Assembly: GCF_002000055.1 (NCBI RefSeq)
Contig: NZ_MVBD01000012.1
Location: 54,651 to 118,650 of the forward strand
DNA length: 64,000 nucleotides
Direction: 5' to 3'
Origin: Marinicella sediminis
Lineage (GTDB): Bacteria; Pseudomonadota; Gammaproteobacteria; Xanthomonadales; Marinicellaceae
Shown here: positions 8,899-18,120 of the stretch, in pieces
How the letters are laid out: every line of letters begins with the position of its first letter
Position numbering within the stretch: position 1 is the stretch's first letter
Made by a program: the position numbers and the translations under genes
The notes under the pieces: generated by a model
What the model was told of the DNA's origin: nothing
Databases searched by the model: none
The model's input: the letters and a program-made list of their open reading frames with translations, nothing else

Positions 8899-9761
8899 TG
8901 TTGAAACTCTTTTAAATTCAGGTTCAGATTCAGCTGACGGCCATTTCGCATCACCGTCACACTGGCACGGTCTTTACCAGACAGTTCTTGTTGTAATTGC
9001 AGCACATTCTGCGATGAGATTTTAATACCATTGACCGCCACAATCTGATCATTGGCCCGCAACCCCTGTTTGATCAGGTCTGAGTTACCCGACAATTGCG
9101 ACACCCGCAACCCGGCAATCTGTCCCTGACCATCGCGCACCACATTGACCTTACTGGCCATGCGGGCAATTTTCGTGGCATCAAACTTTTGCTCATTCAA
9201 CATTTCCTGCCAGTCAGAGGATTTGTTGATGTGGTTGGCAATGCGGTTGGAAGCTGCAGCGGTGGCTGCAGACTGGTCAGACCCCTTACTGGTGGTTCTG
9301 GTGTTCATCTGCCGCCCTTTACTGAGCGACAGTTTCTCCCTGCTGTTGTTACCCCTTTTGAGCACCAGATGGTCTGCGTGTACGGCATCCAAGGTGGCCA
9401 ATCCATACACCTCATCACCCACCTGGAATTGCTGCTCATCACCTTGTCGGTTTCTGATGTATGCCCTGCCTGCTGCGGGATCTGCCGTGGCCATGATTCC
9501 AGTCACGATGAGATCCAGAGAAGTCTCTGATTGCAACATACTGAGGGGTATTTCGGTGGTGGTTGAAGAACCAAACAGGTGATAAGTGGATGGCTGTGGC
9601 CTGAGCTGAGTGGTGGATAACATGGAAGGGGGTGCTGTGACAGCCTGAATGTCAGACTGCTGATGCTGTGGAAACAGTAAAAACTGTATCCACAGCCAGA
9701 CCAACAGTGCCAAAAGCACCCATATCAGAAGTTGTTTCAGTTGTTTTTTGTAATAACTCAA
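8895..9761 (-). CDS. gspC: Type II secretion protein GspC (PDZ form)
   Basis: 288 residues. One membrane helix at about residues 10-30 (LLIWVLLALLVWLWIQFLLF) anchors a periplasmic homology region (about 60-135, with VTGIMATADPAAGRAYIRN and QFQVGDEVYG) and a C-terminal PDZ domain (about 200-280, LRANDQIVAVNGIKI). GspC links the inner-membrane platform to GspD and takes part in substrate choice. It is the first gene of the gspCDEF unit; the pseudopilin genes gspG to gspK and gspL/M are not here. It starts 8 bases after the acyl-CoA dehydrogenase stop, so either read-through or a promoter inside that gene feeds it. Confidence 0.9.
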   Translation of the reverse strand: MSYYKKQLKQLLIWVLLALLVWLWIQFLLFPQHQQSDIQAVTAPPSMLSTTQLRPQPSTYHLFGSSTTTEIPLSMLQSETSLDLIVTGIMATADPAAGRAYIRNRQGDEQQFQVGDEVYGLATLDAVHADHLVLKRGNNSREKLSLSKGRQMNTRTTSKGSDQSAATAAASNRIANHINKSSDWQEMLNEQKFDATKIARMASKVNVVRDGQGQIAGLRVSQLSGNSDLIKQGLRANDQIVAVNGIKISSQNVLQLQQELSGKDRASVTVMRNGRQLNLNLNLKEFQQ

Positions 9762-9769
9762 TATGTTGA

Positions 9770-11542
9770 TTAAAATTCTGACTCTGCCATATCCATCAAA
9801 GGATCAGCACCTGTCATGATGGTGGCTTTCAGTGCATGACATCTGGGCAGAATTTTAGCGAAGTAAAACGCAGCGGTTTTCTTCTTGCCATTATAAAAAT
9901 CCGCACCCAGCTGACCTTTGTTGTTCTCTGCTGAATTATGCAGTTGAGCCCAGAAATATGCAAGGATTACATAGCCGGACATCATCAAATAGTCAACCGA
10001 TGCAGCACCCACTTCATCTGGGTTTTTCATCGCCTGCTGAGTGATAAATGAGGTGGTTTCCTGCCACATATCCAGGTATGACTGCAGGGCGTCATTGTGC
10101 GGTGTGGGGGTTTCATTGATGAAGTTCTGGATGATGTCTGCCATTTCGCCAATCTGACCTTTTTGCATCATCAACATTTTACGGCCAGTTAGATCCAGTG
10201 CCTGAATTCCAGTGGTCCCTTCATACAAAGTGAAGATTTTGGCATCCCGATGCCACTGTTCCTGACCATGCTCACGGATGTAGCCGTGTCCGCCAAAAAT
10301 CTGCACACCATAATTGGTGGCCTCCATCGCCACCTCGGTCAAAAAGGCTTTAATGATCGGGGTCAAAAAGGCCAGCAGACGATCGGCCCGCGCCACTTCA
10401 TTCTGATCCTGACTGTGTTTGATGATTTCAATCTGCTGGCCAGCAAAATATGCCAGTGCCCGGTTTCCCTCAGCAAATGCTTTCTGTGTCAGCAACATGC
10501 GCCTGACATCAGGGTGGACAATGATCGGATCAGCGGGTTTTTCCGGTAATTTCGGGCCGGTTGCAGAACGCATCTGCAAACGTTCTTTGGCGTATACCAG
10601 GGCATTTTCATAGGAAGCCTGGGTGGCCGAAAGACCTTGGATACCGGTGTTTAGACGGGCACCATTCATCATGGTAAACATGATTTTCAGACCTTCATTG
10701 GCGTTGCCGATCAAGTACCCTTTGGCTTCATCGAAATTCATCACGCAAGTGGCTGAGCCATTCAGCCCCATCTTGTGTTCAATACTTGCTGCACCCAGGG
10801 TGTTACGCTCAGCAGGCTCGTTTTGTTCATTCAGCAACATCTTCGGAATCAGGAACAAAGAAATGCCTTTGGTACCTTTCGGTGCGTCTGGCAATCTGGC
10901 CAACACCAAATGGACAATGTTATCTGTCAGATCATGTTCACCAGAGGTGATGAAAATTTTTGTACCTGTAACGTTATAAGTACCATCATCATTGGGTTTG
11001 GCAGCGGTATTGACCAGACCCAGGTCGGTACCACAGTGGGGCTCTGTCAGACACATGGTTCCAGCCCATTCGCCTGAAGTCAGCCCTGGCAGAAATTTAG
11101 CCTTCAATTCATCTGTGGCAAAATGCTCAATCAGCTCTCTGGCACCATGGGTCAGACCAGGATAGTTTGACCAACCCGGACAGTAATAAGTGTTGAGCTC
11201 ACCGAGGATCAATTGCAGCCAATAACTCAGCCCCTGACCACCGTAGGCTTCATCACCATCCAAGGCAGCCCAACCGGATTCACAGTAGGCTTTATACAGT
11301 TCAACAAAACCATCCGGGGTTTGAACCGATTGCCCCTCATGGCGACAACCCTGCTCATCGGCATTGCGGTTCAAAGGTCCGGCATGTTCATGTAAAAACT
11401 TGGATGCTTCATCAACAATGGTCATGAAAGTTTCAACATCAATGTCCTGGTGAACACCCAGTTTCTGGTAATGTGCAGCGAGGTCAAGTACTTCGTCTGC
11501 AATGAACTGAATGTCTTTTACGGGTGCGGGTATATTTGCCAT
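9770..11542 (-). CDS. Acyl-CoA dehydrogenase, long C-terminal form
   Basis: 590-residue flavoprotein of the acyl-CoA dehydrogenase family, FadE/DmdC-like group with an extra C-terminal domain. It should oxidise an acyl-CoA to the trans-2-enoyl-CoA, passing electrons to ETF. The N-terminal helical domain (40-160), the beta domain with the FAD/substrate signature MCLTEPHCGTDLG and TGTKIFITSGEHD, and the C-terminal helical domain with FGGHGYIREHGQEQWHRDAKI and the catalytic-base region LYEGTTGIQALDL are all visible. Substrate chain length cannot be told. A CAAACGTTTG palindrome lies just upstream. It precedes gspC by 8 bases without functional linkage. Confidence 0.9.
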   Translation of the reverse strand: MANIPAPVKDIQFIADEVLDLAAHYQKLGVHQDIDVETFMTIVDEASKFLHEHAGPLNRNADEQGCRHEGQSVQTPDGFVELYKAYCESGWAALDGDEAYGGQGLSYWLQLILGELNTYYCPGWSNYPGLTHGARELIEHFATDELKAKFLPGLTSGEWAGTMCLTEPHCGTDLGLVNTAAKPNDDGTYNVTGTKIFITSGEHDLTDNIVHLVLARLPDAPKGTKGISLFLIPKMLLNEQNEPAERNTLGAASIEHKMGLNGSATCVMNFDEAKGYLIGNANEGLKIMFTMMNGARLNTGIQGLSATQASYENALVYAKERLQMRSATGPKLPEKPADPIIVHPDVRRMLLTQKAFAEGNRALAYFAGQQIEIIKHSQDQNEVARADRLLAFLTPIIKAFLTEVAMEATNYGVQIFGGHGYIREHGQEQWHRDAKIFTLYEGTTGIQALDLTGRKMLMMQKGQIGEMADIIQNFINETPTPHNDALQSYLDMWQETTSFITQQAMKNPDEVGAASVDYLMMSGYVILAYFWAQLHNSAENNKGQLGADFYNGKKKTAAFYFAKILPRCHALKATIMTGADPLMDMAESEF

Positions 11543-11546
11543 AATT

Positions 11547-11556
11547 CAAACGTTTG
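11547..11556. promoter_or_regulatory. Palindrome upstream of acyl-CoA dehydrogenase
   Basis: Perfect 10-base palindrome CAAACGTTTG, 4 bases upstream of the ATG at 11542. TetR-type fatty-acid regulators such as PsrA/FadR bind AAAC/GTTT inverted repeats, though normally with a spacer between the arms, so operator function is only a suggestion. Confidence 0.3.
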
Positions 11557-11628
11557 TTTTAAAGAGCAGTTATTTTATCACCGGCCTTGTGTAAAAGAAA
11601 TAAACAAAGCATCGATTTTCAGGCATAT

Positions 11629-12507
11629 TTATGCAATCATTTTCCGCCAATAAGACACCATCTCCTGACGCATGGCATCATCTGGCATAGGCCCCAAACC
11701 GGCCTTCATATTTTGTTGCATATGACTCACCTGGCTGGTGGCCGGGATGGCACAATGTACCGCCGGATGAGAAACGATGAATTTGAGAAAAAACTGGGCC
11801 CAATGCTGACAACCGATCTCTGCCGCCCACCGGGGCAAGGGCTTGCCCGCCACCCGGGTAAACAAGCCACCGGTCTGAAATGGCCGGTTGATGACAACTT
11901 TGATGCCTTGCTCTCTGGCCACTGGCAGCAAGTACTGCTCAGCCTCACGATCATGGATGTTGTAACTGAACTGCACATAATCGATGGGCTGTTGTTGCAT
12001 GACCCGAATCAACTCCCGGTGACGCCGTCCATGCGAAGTGGTCACACCAATGTGATCAATCAAACCTTGCTGCTGCCACTGTTTTAAAGTAGGCAAATGA
12101 ACTTGCCAATCCAATAAATTATGTACATACATCAGATTGATTTTGCTCAACCCCCACAAGCGCATGGATTCACGCATCTGAAGCTCACCCATTTGTTGAC
12201 CCATGGTCCAGACTTTGGTGGCTGAGAACAGGGATTTTGCACCATGAGTTAACGGCAGCAGTTGACCCAACAGCTGTTGTGCATATCCATACATGGGAGA
12301 TGAATCAATCATCTGCCCGCCACCTGCAAAAAACGCATTAAGCAACCTCACAAACCCTGCCTGATCAATATCAGCAAGGCGATGATCAAAAGTGATCCAG
12401 GTGCCCATACCAATGGGATGTGCAGACCGATGCTTGACTGCTGTCTTTGACAGTTGTGAAAACAGAGGCCATAAAAGCATTGCCTGGTTCAATGATCTGC
12501 GTTTCAT
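11629..12507 (-). CDS. Aldo/keto reductase family protein
   Basis: 292 residues, (beta/alpha)8 barrel of the aldo/keto reductase superfamily; reduces carbonyls with NAD(P)H, substrate unknown. The catalytic tetrad can be placed: Asp and Tyr in IDSSPMYGYAQ, Lys in FSATKVW, His in MYVHNLLDW. The NADP-binding end (AIPATSQVSHMQQNMKAG) is conserved. The N-terminus (MKRRSLNQAMLLWPLFSQLS) is basic then hydrophobic and could be a twin-arginine-like signal, as in some exported members, but lacks the full motif. It lies 86 bases upstream of the acyl-CoA dehydrogenase on the same strand and is divergent from the sigma factor gene. Confidence 0.85.
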   Translation of the reverse strand: MKRRSLNQAMLLWPLFSQLSKTAVKHRSAHPIGMGTWITFDHRLADIDQAGFVRLLNAFFAGGGQMIDSSPMYGYAQQLLGQLLPLTHGAKSLFSATKVWTMGQQMGELQMRESMRLWGLSKINLMYVHNLLDWQVHLPTLKQWQQQGLIDHIGVTTSHGRRHRELIRVMQQQPIDYVQFSYNIHDREAEQYLLPVAREQGIKVVINRPFQTGGLFTRVAGKPLPRWAAEIGCQHWAQFFLKFIVSHPAVHCAIPATSQVSHMQQNMKAGLGPMPDDAMRQEMVSYWRKMIA

Positions 12508-12645
12508 GTATCAATCCCGTAAGTCTCCTGATATCAGACCCCGCCTGTATCCATTGGTTCCGGAAAGCACAGATTCAAGCCCCCTCTGAGCAGCTGAGCA
12601 TGGGTCCTGCTTCCATAAGGCTGAGCCTTCAGCTAGAATGATTCC

Positions 12646-13212
12646 ATGCAAGCAGGTGACATAACCACATTACTGACCAGAACCAATGATGACCCAGAGG
12701 CCCTCAATCAGGTCTACAGCCTGCTTTATGATGAAATCAAACGCATTGCGGCCTACCACCTGAAACAGTTTCACAATCACCAAACCATCAGCCCGACGGT
12801 GGTGGCCAATGAATGCTACCTTAAATTGGTCGGCCAACAACACATCCCTCCTGAAGACCGTAAACACTTGCTGAATTACCTGTCTAAAGTAATGCGCCGC
12901 TTCATCATCGACCAAATTCGCAGCAAAAACCGAGACAAGCGCAAAGCGCACATAGAACACATCACCTTACAACACCTCATGGGACAGGATGATGTGTCAA
13001 TTGATGACCTTGAACTTGATCAACTGATAGATCACCTTTTTGCTGTGGATCAGGAATTGGCTGAACTGTTTCAGCAAAAACTGTTTTTTGGCTTCACCTT
13101 CAAAGAACTCAGTGAAATCAACCAGCTCTCTGAACGTCAGGTCATCCGCAAATGGAACCAGGCAAAGGCGTTGATACTCACCATCATTGAGCATCATCAT
13201 GGATCTGAATAA
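12646..13212 (+). CDS. ECF sigma factor of the kinase-linked type
   Basis: 188 residues, matching the ECF-like sigma-70 family often found beside Ser/Thr kinases in Xanthomonadales relatives. Region 2 spans about 10-95 and region 4 about 125-180, with a helix-turn-helix around FTFKELSEINQLSERQVIRKWNQAK. Most ECF factors carry an acidic DAED-like segment in region 2.2 that contacts core polymerase; here that stretch is QTISPTVVANECYLKL with Ser/Thr in place of acids. In Vibrio EcfP, phosphorylation of this region by the cognate kinase PknT activates the sigma. The stop overlaps the kinase start by 14 bases, supporting such a pair here. No anti-sigma gene is present. Confidence 0.88.
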   Translation: MQAGDITTLLTRTNDDPEALNQVYSLLYDEIKRIAAYHLKQFHNHQTISPTVVANECYLKLVGQQHIPPEDRKHLLNYLSKVMRRFIIDQIRSKNRDKRKAHIEHITLQHLMGQDDVSIDDLELDQLIDHLFAVDQELAELFQQKLFFGFTFKELSEINQLSERQVIRKWNQAKALILTIIEHHHGSE

Positions 13213-16018
13213 ACTCAAACAGGCCAACGACATTTTCGAACTGCTTGCCGGTAAAGAATCCGAGGTCGCGCTGCAACAACTGAATACCTACGAACACCTC
13301 GATGATGAAGTCCTTGAACTGGTGAAATCACTGATCAACAATCACCAGCAGGACAGCATATATTTCAGCCAACAGGTCAGTCAATTAATCCCTGAATCTC
13401 CTGACTGTGCATTTGTCAGTGGTGACACATTGGGTGGTTATCAATTGCTGGAAGTGGTGGGTCATGGGGGGATGTCCACAGTTTTCAAAGCCAATCGAAT
13501 TGACAGTGACTCACAAAAATCAGTTGCCATCAAAGTTTTTTCATTGTCGGAACAAAATACTGAGCTACAAACCCGCTTTCTCGCTGAGCAAAAGATTCTG
13601 GCCTCATTGAATCACCCCAACATTGTCGATTTTCATCATGGCGAAACCACCACTGACGGTCAATCTTACCTGGTGATGGAACTGCTCGAAAATGCTTTGC
13701 CACTGGATGCACATGTCAGCCAAAACAAGCTGACTGTCCGGCAAATAATCGCGCTGATCCGTCAGGCTGCTGAAGGCCTGATGTTTGCTCACAACCACCT
13801 GATCATTCACCGGGACATTAAACCATCAAACCTGCTCATCACGCCTCAGGAACAACTGAAAATTCTGGACTTCGGCATCGCCAAGCTGCTGACCCCTGGT
13901 AAACAGCATGACCCCAGCCAGACATTAATGGCACTGACCCCACATTATGCATCGCCAGAACAAATCAATGCAGGACAAATTGATGTCACTTCTGATGTGT
14001 TTTCTCTGGCTGCAGTGGCCGTCTATTTACTGACAGGCCAGCAACCATTTCCAGCCAATCGCTTACTCAACAATTGCCTGCATGATGAAGCACATGTCAA
14101 TGATTTGCTTAACCAGGCGCTGAATGACCGTGATTTGCGTCAGATTTTGCGCAAGGCCCTCAGCCACGACAGGACCCGGCGATACCAGAACATGTTTGCT
14201 TTTGATGATGACCTGGCCAATTGGCTGGCCAGCAAACCAGTCACCGCAACTGCAGATTCCTGGTGGTACCGCTTGAATCGATTTGCCGTCAGACGTCGGG
14301 CCTTGTTCACCACCCTGGTGTTGCTGTTGTTGACAGTCATTACGGCTGTGTCAGGCCTGAGTTGGCAAAATCAAGCCATCAGAAGAGAGGCACAAAAAGC
14401 CGATGCAGTCAAAGAGTTTATGCTCAACGCCTTCAGTGTAACCAACCCGAATACCAGCCAGGGCGTTGACCTGTCAACCCGTGACTTATTGAAACAGGCA
14501 GCGGCAAAAATCACCGATGATCAGAACATGGATCGTGAAACCCGGCTGGAACTCTATCAGGCCATGGCCAATGCCCATGGCAACCTGGGCTATTACCCGG
14601 AAGCCATCAACCTGCTCAACACCGCACTGGAACTGGACCCCGGCAATGAATCATCATTGGCTTTATTGGTCCAATACAACTTCGTATCTGGCCAGATCAA
14701 AGCCGTCAATGAGCAGCTTGCAGACATTCATGAAATGGGGTTTTCTGACCCCAGCCACAAGGCTGCGATCAAACGGGTTCGCAGCAACATACTGGCCCAG
14801 GCTGGTGAACATGAGCAAGCCATGCTGGAGTTTGAACTGCTCAGTCACATACCGCTGAATCCCAAAGATGAGGCACATAATCAGGCATTACTGGCCGAAA
14901 TTCACTACCTCAATGGACAGTCTGAACAATCCATTGCCATCCTTGAAAAACTCAAAGCCGATTTACAGTTGCCAGAAACAGACGTCTTTATCCTGAAAAT
15001 CAATTCTGATCTGGTTCAATACCATGACCGTGTCGGACAATACAGCAAAGCCAGAGAATTAACCGAACAAAATATTTCAACATTTCAGAAAATCTTGGGT
15101 GATCAACATCCCGATCTGGGATTGGCTTACAATTCACTTTCGGTGTTTCAACGCCTTGAAGGCCAGCTGAAAGAAGCCCTGGATTCAGCTGAAAAGAGCA
15201 AGCAACTCTATCGCCAAAGGTACGGTGAAGTCAGTGAAGGGCTGGCCCAGGCACACAGCAATGCAGGCATGGTTTACTATCTGGAGCAGGACTTCGACCA
15301 GGCTGTAGACTCATTCACCATAGCCACCGAAATGTTGATCGGCATTTTTTCACCCTCACATCCGGAAGCCCTGGCTGCACAATACAACCTGGCCACCATT
15401 TTAAATGCCATAGGCCGATCTGCAGAAGCCATTACCATCCTGGAAACCATTTATCAGATTGAACTGGATAACCTGGGCATTTCTCACCGTTCGCCATTGT
15501 TCACCCAACAATCAATGGCCCTGACCCTGGCAAAACTGGAACGACATGATGAGGCCATCAAACAAAGCAGGGCCAACCTGCAAACCGTCAAAGCCCATTA
15601 TGCAGACCGGGCCGGCTTTATCCTGCAATCCAGGAATGTGTTGGCCAGGGTGCTCTACATGGCTGGTGAATACCAGGAAGCCAGCGCATTATTCACCCAA
15701 AACATCAACCAATGGACTGAAGGCAATGAGAACGAACGGGCCAACATGCTTAAATTGAATGCCATGTCGCTTTGGCATTTAAACCAAGCCACTGAAGGGA
15801 ACCGGTATTTTCAATTGTGGCTGACCCAATTAAAGACCCTGTATGGACCCACCGATGAAAAACACCTCAGCGCCATGCTGGAATGGGCCAGGTTGATCAA
15901 AAACGATGACCCCACCCAATCCTCCGCATTGTCACAATCGGTAAGACAAATCATCACCGATCATAATTTGGACTACCCGGCTATCAACCAACAACTCAAT
16001 ACCATAAACCAGCACTGA
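13199..16018 (+). CDS. Membrane Ser/Thr protein kinase with TPR domain
   Basis: 939 residues from the ATG at 13199; a TTG at 13187 would add four residues and is less likely. After an N-terminal segment of about 75 residues comes a Hanks-type kinase domain (about 80-350): glycine loop GHGGMSTVF, Lys in VAIKVF, catalytic loop HRDIKPSN (near 204), Mg motif DFGIAK, and SPEQ. A single membrane helix (LFTTLVLLLLTVITAVSGLSW, about 367-390) places the remaining 540 residues, rich in tetratricopeptide repeats, in the periplasm as a likely sensor. It overlaps the sigma gene and probably phosphorylates that sigma factor. Its ligand cannot be predicted. Confidence 0.92.
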   Translation: MDLNKLKQANDIFELLAGKESEVALQQLNTYEHLDDEVLELVKSLINNHQQDSIYFSQQVSQLIPESPDCAFVSGDTLGGYQLLEVVGHGGMSTVFKANRIDSDSQKSVAIKVFSLSEQNTELQTRFLAEQKILASLNHPNIVDFHHGETTTDGQSYLVMELLENALPLDAHVSQNKLTVRQIIALIRQAAEGLMFAHNHLIIHRDIKPSNLLITPQEQLKILDFGIAKLLTPGKQHDPSQTLMALTPHYASPEQINAGQIDVTSDVFSLAAVAVYLLTGQQPFPANRLLNNCLHDEAHVNDLLNQALNDRDLRQILRKALSHDRTRRYQNMFAFDDDLANWLASKPVTATADSWWYRLNRFAVRRRALFTTLVLLLLTVITAVSGLSWQNQAIRREAQKADAVKEFMLNAFSVTNPNTSQGVDLSTRDLLKQAAAKITDDQNMDRETRLELYQAMANAHGNLGYYPEAINLLNTALELDPGNESSLALLVQYNFVSGQIKAVNEQLADIHEMGFSDPSHKAAIKRVRSNILAQAGEHEQAMLEFELLSHIPLNPKDEAHNQALLAEIHYLNGQSEQSIAILEKLKADLQLPETDVFILKINSDLVQYHDRVGQYSKARELTEQNISTFQKILGDQHPDLGLAYNSLSVFQRLEGQLKEALDSAEKSKQLYRQRYGEVSEGLAQAHSNAGMVYYLEQDFDQAVDSFTIATEMLIGIFSPSHPEALAAQYNLATILNAIGRSAEAITILETIYQIELDNLGISHRSPLFTQQSMALTLAKLERHDEAIKQSRANLQTVKAHYADRAGFILQSRNVLARVLYMAGEYQEASALFTQNINQWTEGNENERANMLKLNAMSLWHLNQATEGNRYFQLWLTQLKTLYGPTDEKHLSAMLEWARLIKNDDPTQSSALSQSVRQIITDHNLDYPAINQQLNTINQH

Positions 16019-16048
16019 CAACATGGACGAAGCCATCCCTGCAGCGAT

Positions 16049-17998
16049 TCATTCAAACCCACTGCTGAATATCAAATCATCCGGCTGAAAAACTGCACCA
16101 ACGGTGGTACTTGCTGTAACCGTAATAAAGCAGGTGGTCCCATTGGGTAATGGGCAGTTGCTCCAGCCTATGAAATCACTGCCTGAAAAAGCGGTTGCCG
16201 ACAACTCCACCAAAGTGCCATTAAAAATCACCTCAGTGCAATCGGTGCCACAAGAAATACCCAGCGGATCACTGATCACAAACCCTTCTCCTGAGCCTGT
16301 TTTTTGCACCGTCAACAAAAACTCATCAGTGCCAATGTTGTCATACACCTCGTCAAACCCGGCATCATACAAACCACCGGCTTCTCCAGGCATACCTTGG
16401 GGATTGGTGTTTTCATTGACCGGAGAATCCTGATACTCAATGTCCCTGTGCGTACTCCAGGCAAATGTATCTTCCAGGCACATGTCAACACCGGCCGAGC
16501 TGGACAATTGACGTGAATCTCCGCCCGCTGAATTAATGAAATCAGCTGAACCAATCACAAAAGCACCCACTGGCCAATCGGTTGAATTGTCAATCAAGTT
16601 ACACTTACCGGAAACATCCGGTGTAGTGGTTGGCGCGTTCTGCCCCCCCAGGGTATCCTGAAAAATGGAGTTTTCAAAGCGCAGATTGCCGGTTGTGCTG
16701 AACCAGACATAAGCGTTTTCAGTTCCACCCCCAACCATGTCTTTGTAGTTATCAACTGCCGTGATGTGTGACAATTCAGATGTGCCAAAATTCTCCCATA
16801 AGAAATGAGCTTCATTGTTGATCATATTGACATGACTCATTTGCAATACGGAACCCGGACTGACTGACACCAGGCCATTGAAATCGGTTGAATTGAAAGT
16901 ATATTCATTTCGATCAAATAAGGTTCTTTGTATGAGTATTTTTGAGTTAGACACATACACCACATTTTCCGCAAATGTATTTTGTTGGAACTCAGAACAA
17001 CTGATCAAAAAAGGACAAGCCTGGGCACGATCCATCACCACCTGGTTGGACCCGGTTCCACCATCAACCGCGTACAATCCGGCACCTCTGATATCTGCTC
17101 TGTTGTTGGCAATGTAGGTATTTAACAAAGTGGCCCGGCCAGTACCGTGAACATACAATCCCGAACCATTGAATGCCCAGTGATCGGTGATTTGAACGCG
17201 GCTGGCACCGCCATTGGCAAACAATTCACCTCCGTCATGCACCATGACACCACCACCGTCATTGGCACTGTACTGAAATGAACTGTTACCGCCCCTGATG
17301 CGACTGCCACCCTCCAGCTGAACAAAACAGCCATCCTCAACGTACAGATTGCCTCCTGATACGGCTTGATTTCTCTCCACAGCGCCAAACACATAGACCT
17401 CGGTATTGGCTCCAAAACACCAAATACCGCCGCCTTTGGGTATGGCCGATAAATCACCATTGTTCTGAATGATGCTGCCAGCATCAACAGACACAATTGA
17501 ACCATCCAGCGCCCGGAGGCCGGCTGCGTTGCCAGACACATCAACCGACTCCAGAAACACCACCGAACTTTCTCTGACGATAAGCCCCCTGCTTTGCGAA
17601 TTGAATACCTGTAAATTCCTTAGCCTGACCACTGAATTCCCACTGATATCAAAGACCGCACCTGCGCCCCCTCCGATTGAAGTGATGCCGCTGCTGCCTG
17701 GTGAGTCACAGTCAGCAAAGCCTCCCACCACGGTCAGCTCACCAGAAATCGAAGGATTCCAGCCAGTCAATGTATTGACACCATCTCCATTACCGGTATA
17801 AGTCACGGTGTTGGTTAACCTGATCTCGTCATTGGTGCCCACACCATTTAAAGCTGCTTCAGCAAGGGCAAGTGTCAGACTGCTGAAATGATTTGATCCA
17901 TTACACTGGGCCCCTGTGCCCACGTACAGGGTCGCTGAAAATGATGACCCGAAGGCCAACATGCCAATCATCAGACCGATTACTTTTATTGTTTTCAT
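16049..17998 (-). CDS. Exported beta-helix protein with LIFSSGFE tail
   Basis: About 649 residues from the ATG at 17998 (MKTIKVIGLMIGML...FSA, a clear signal peptide); the frame extends upstream to 18064 but without signal-like sequence. Residues about 90-480 contain repeated short strands and turns with Asn, Gly and Val (for example SVVRLRNLQVFNSQSRGLIVRESSVVFLES), typical of right-handed parallel beta-helix or polymorphic outer-membrane-type proteins. The C-terminal part has a bacterial InlB-like repeat (ISCGTDCTEVIFNGTLVELSA then SDFIGWSNCPL). The extreme end is DDLIFSSGFE. Role unknown; surface or extracellular location is likely. It is separated from ssb by a strong terminator, so it must have its own promoter. 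Confidence 0.82.
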   Translation of the reverse strand: MKTIKVIGLMIGMLAFGSSFSATLYVGTGAQCNGSNHFSSLTLALAEAALNGVGTNDEIRLTNTVTYTGNGDGVNTLTGWNPSISGELTVVGGFADCDSPGSSGITSIGGGAGAVFDISGNSVVRLRNLQVFNSQSRGLIVRESSVVFLESVDVSGNAAGLRALDGSIVSVDAGSIIQNNGDLSAIPKGGGIWCFGANTEVYVFGAVERNQAVSGGNLYVEDGCFVQLEGGSRIRGGNSSFQYSANDGGGVMVHDGGELFANGGASRVQITDHWAFNGSGLYVHGTGRATLLNTYIANNRADIRGAGLYAVDGGTGSNQVVMDRAQACPFLISCSEFQQNTFAENVVYVSNSKILIQRTLFDRNEYTFNSTDFNGLVSVSPGSVLQMSHVNMINNEAHFLWENFGTSELSHITAVDNYKDMVGGGTENAYVWFSTTGNLRFENSIFQDTLGGQNAPTTTPDVSGKCNLIDNSTDWPVGAFVIGSADFINSAGGDSRQLSSSAGVDMCLEDTFAWSTHRDIEYQDSPVNENTNPQGMPGEAGGLYDAGFDEVYDNIGTDEFLLTVQKTGSGEGFVISDPLGISCGTDCTEVIFNGTLVELSATAFSGSDFIGWSNCPLPNGTTCFITVTASTTVGAVFQPDDLIFSSGFE

Positions 17999-18062
17999 AT
18001 CAGTTTCCATTGCTCGTATGATGCTTCTTACGCCATCCGGACAAAATTCATGACACCCAAAC

Positions 18063-18093
18063 AAAAAAAGACCCCATCACGGGGTCTTTTTTG
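18063..18093 (-). terminator. Strong intrinsic terminator after ssb
   Basis: Inverted repeat AAAAAAGACCCC / GGGGTCTTTTTT with the 5-base loop ATCAC. The stem ends in A/T tracts on both sides so it could work in both directions. It lies 28 bases past the ssb stop and ahead of the beta-helix gene. Confidence 0.9.
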
Positions 18094-18120
18094 TCATTAT
18101 TGTTGATTCCGAAATGTTTA

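Noticed and set aside
13187..13198. TTG start for the kinase
   Set aside because: The ATG 12 bases later is the more usual start codon; the added residues are not conserved-looking.
17999..18064. 22-residue extension of the beta-helix protein
   Set aside because: It would hide the clear signal peptide inside the protein.
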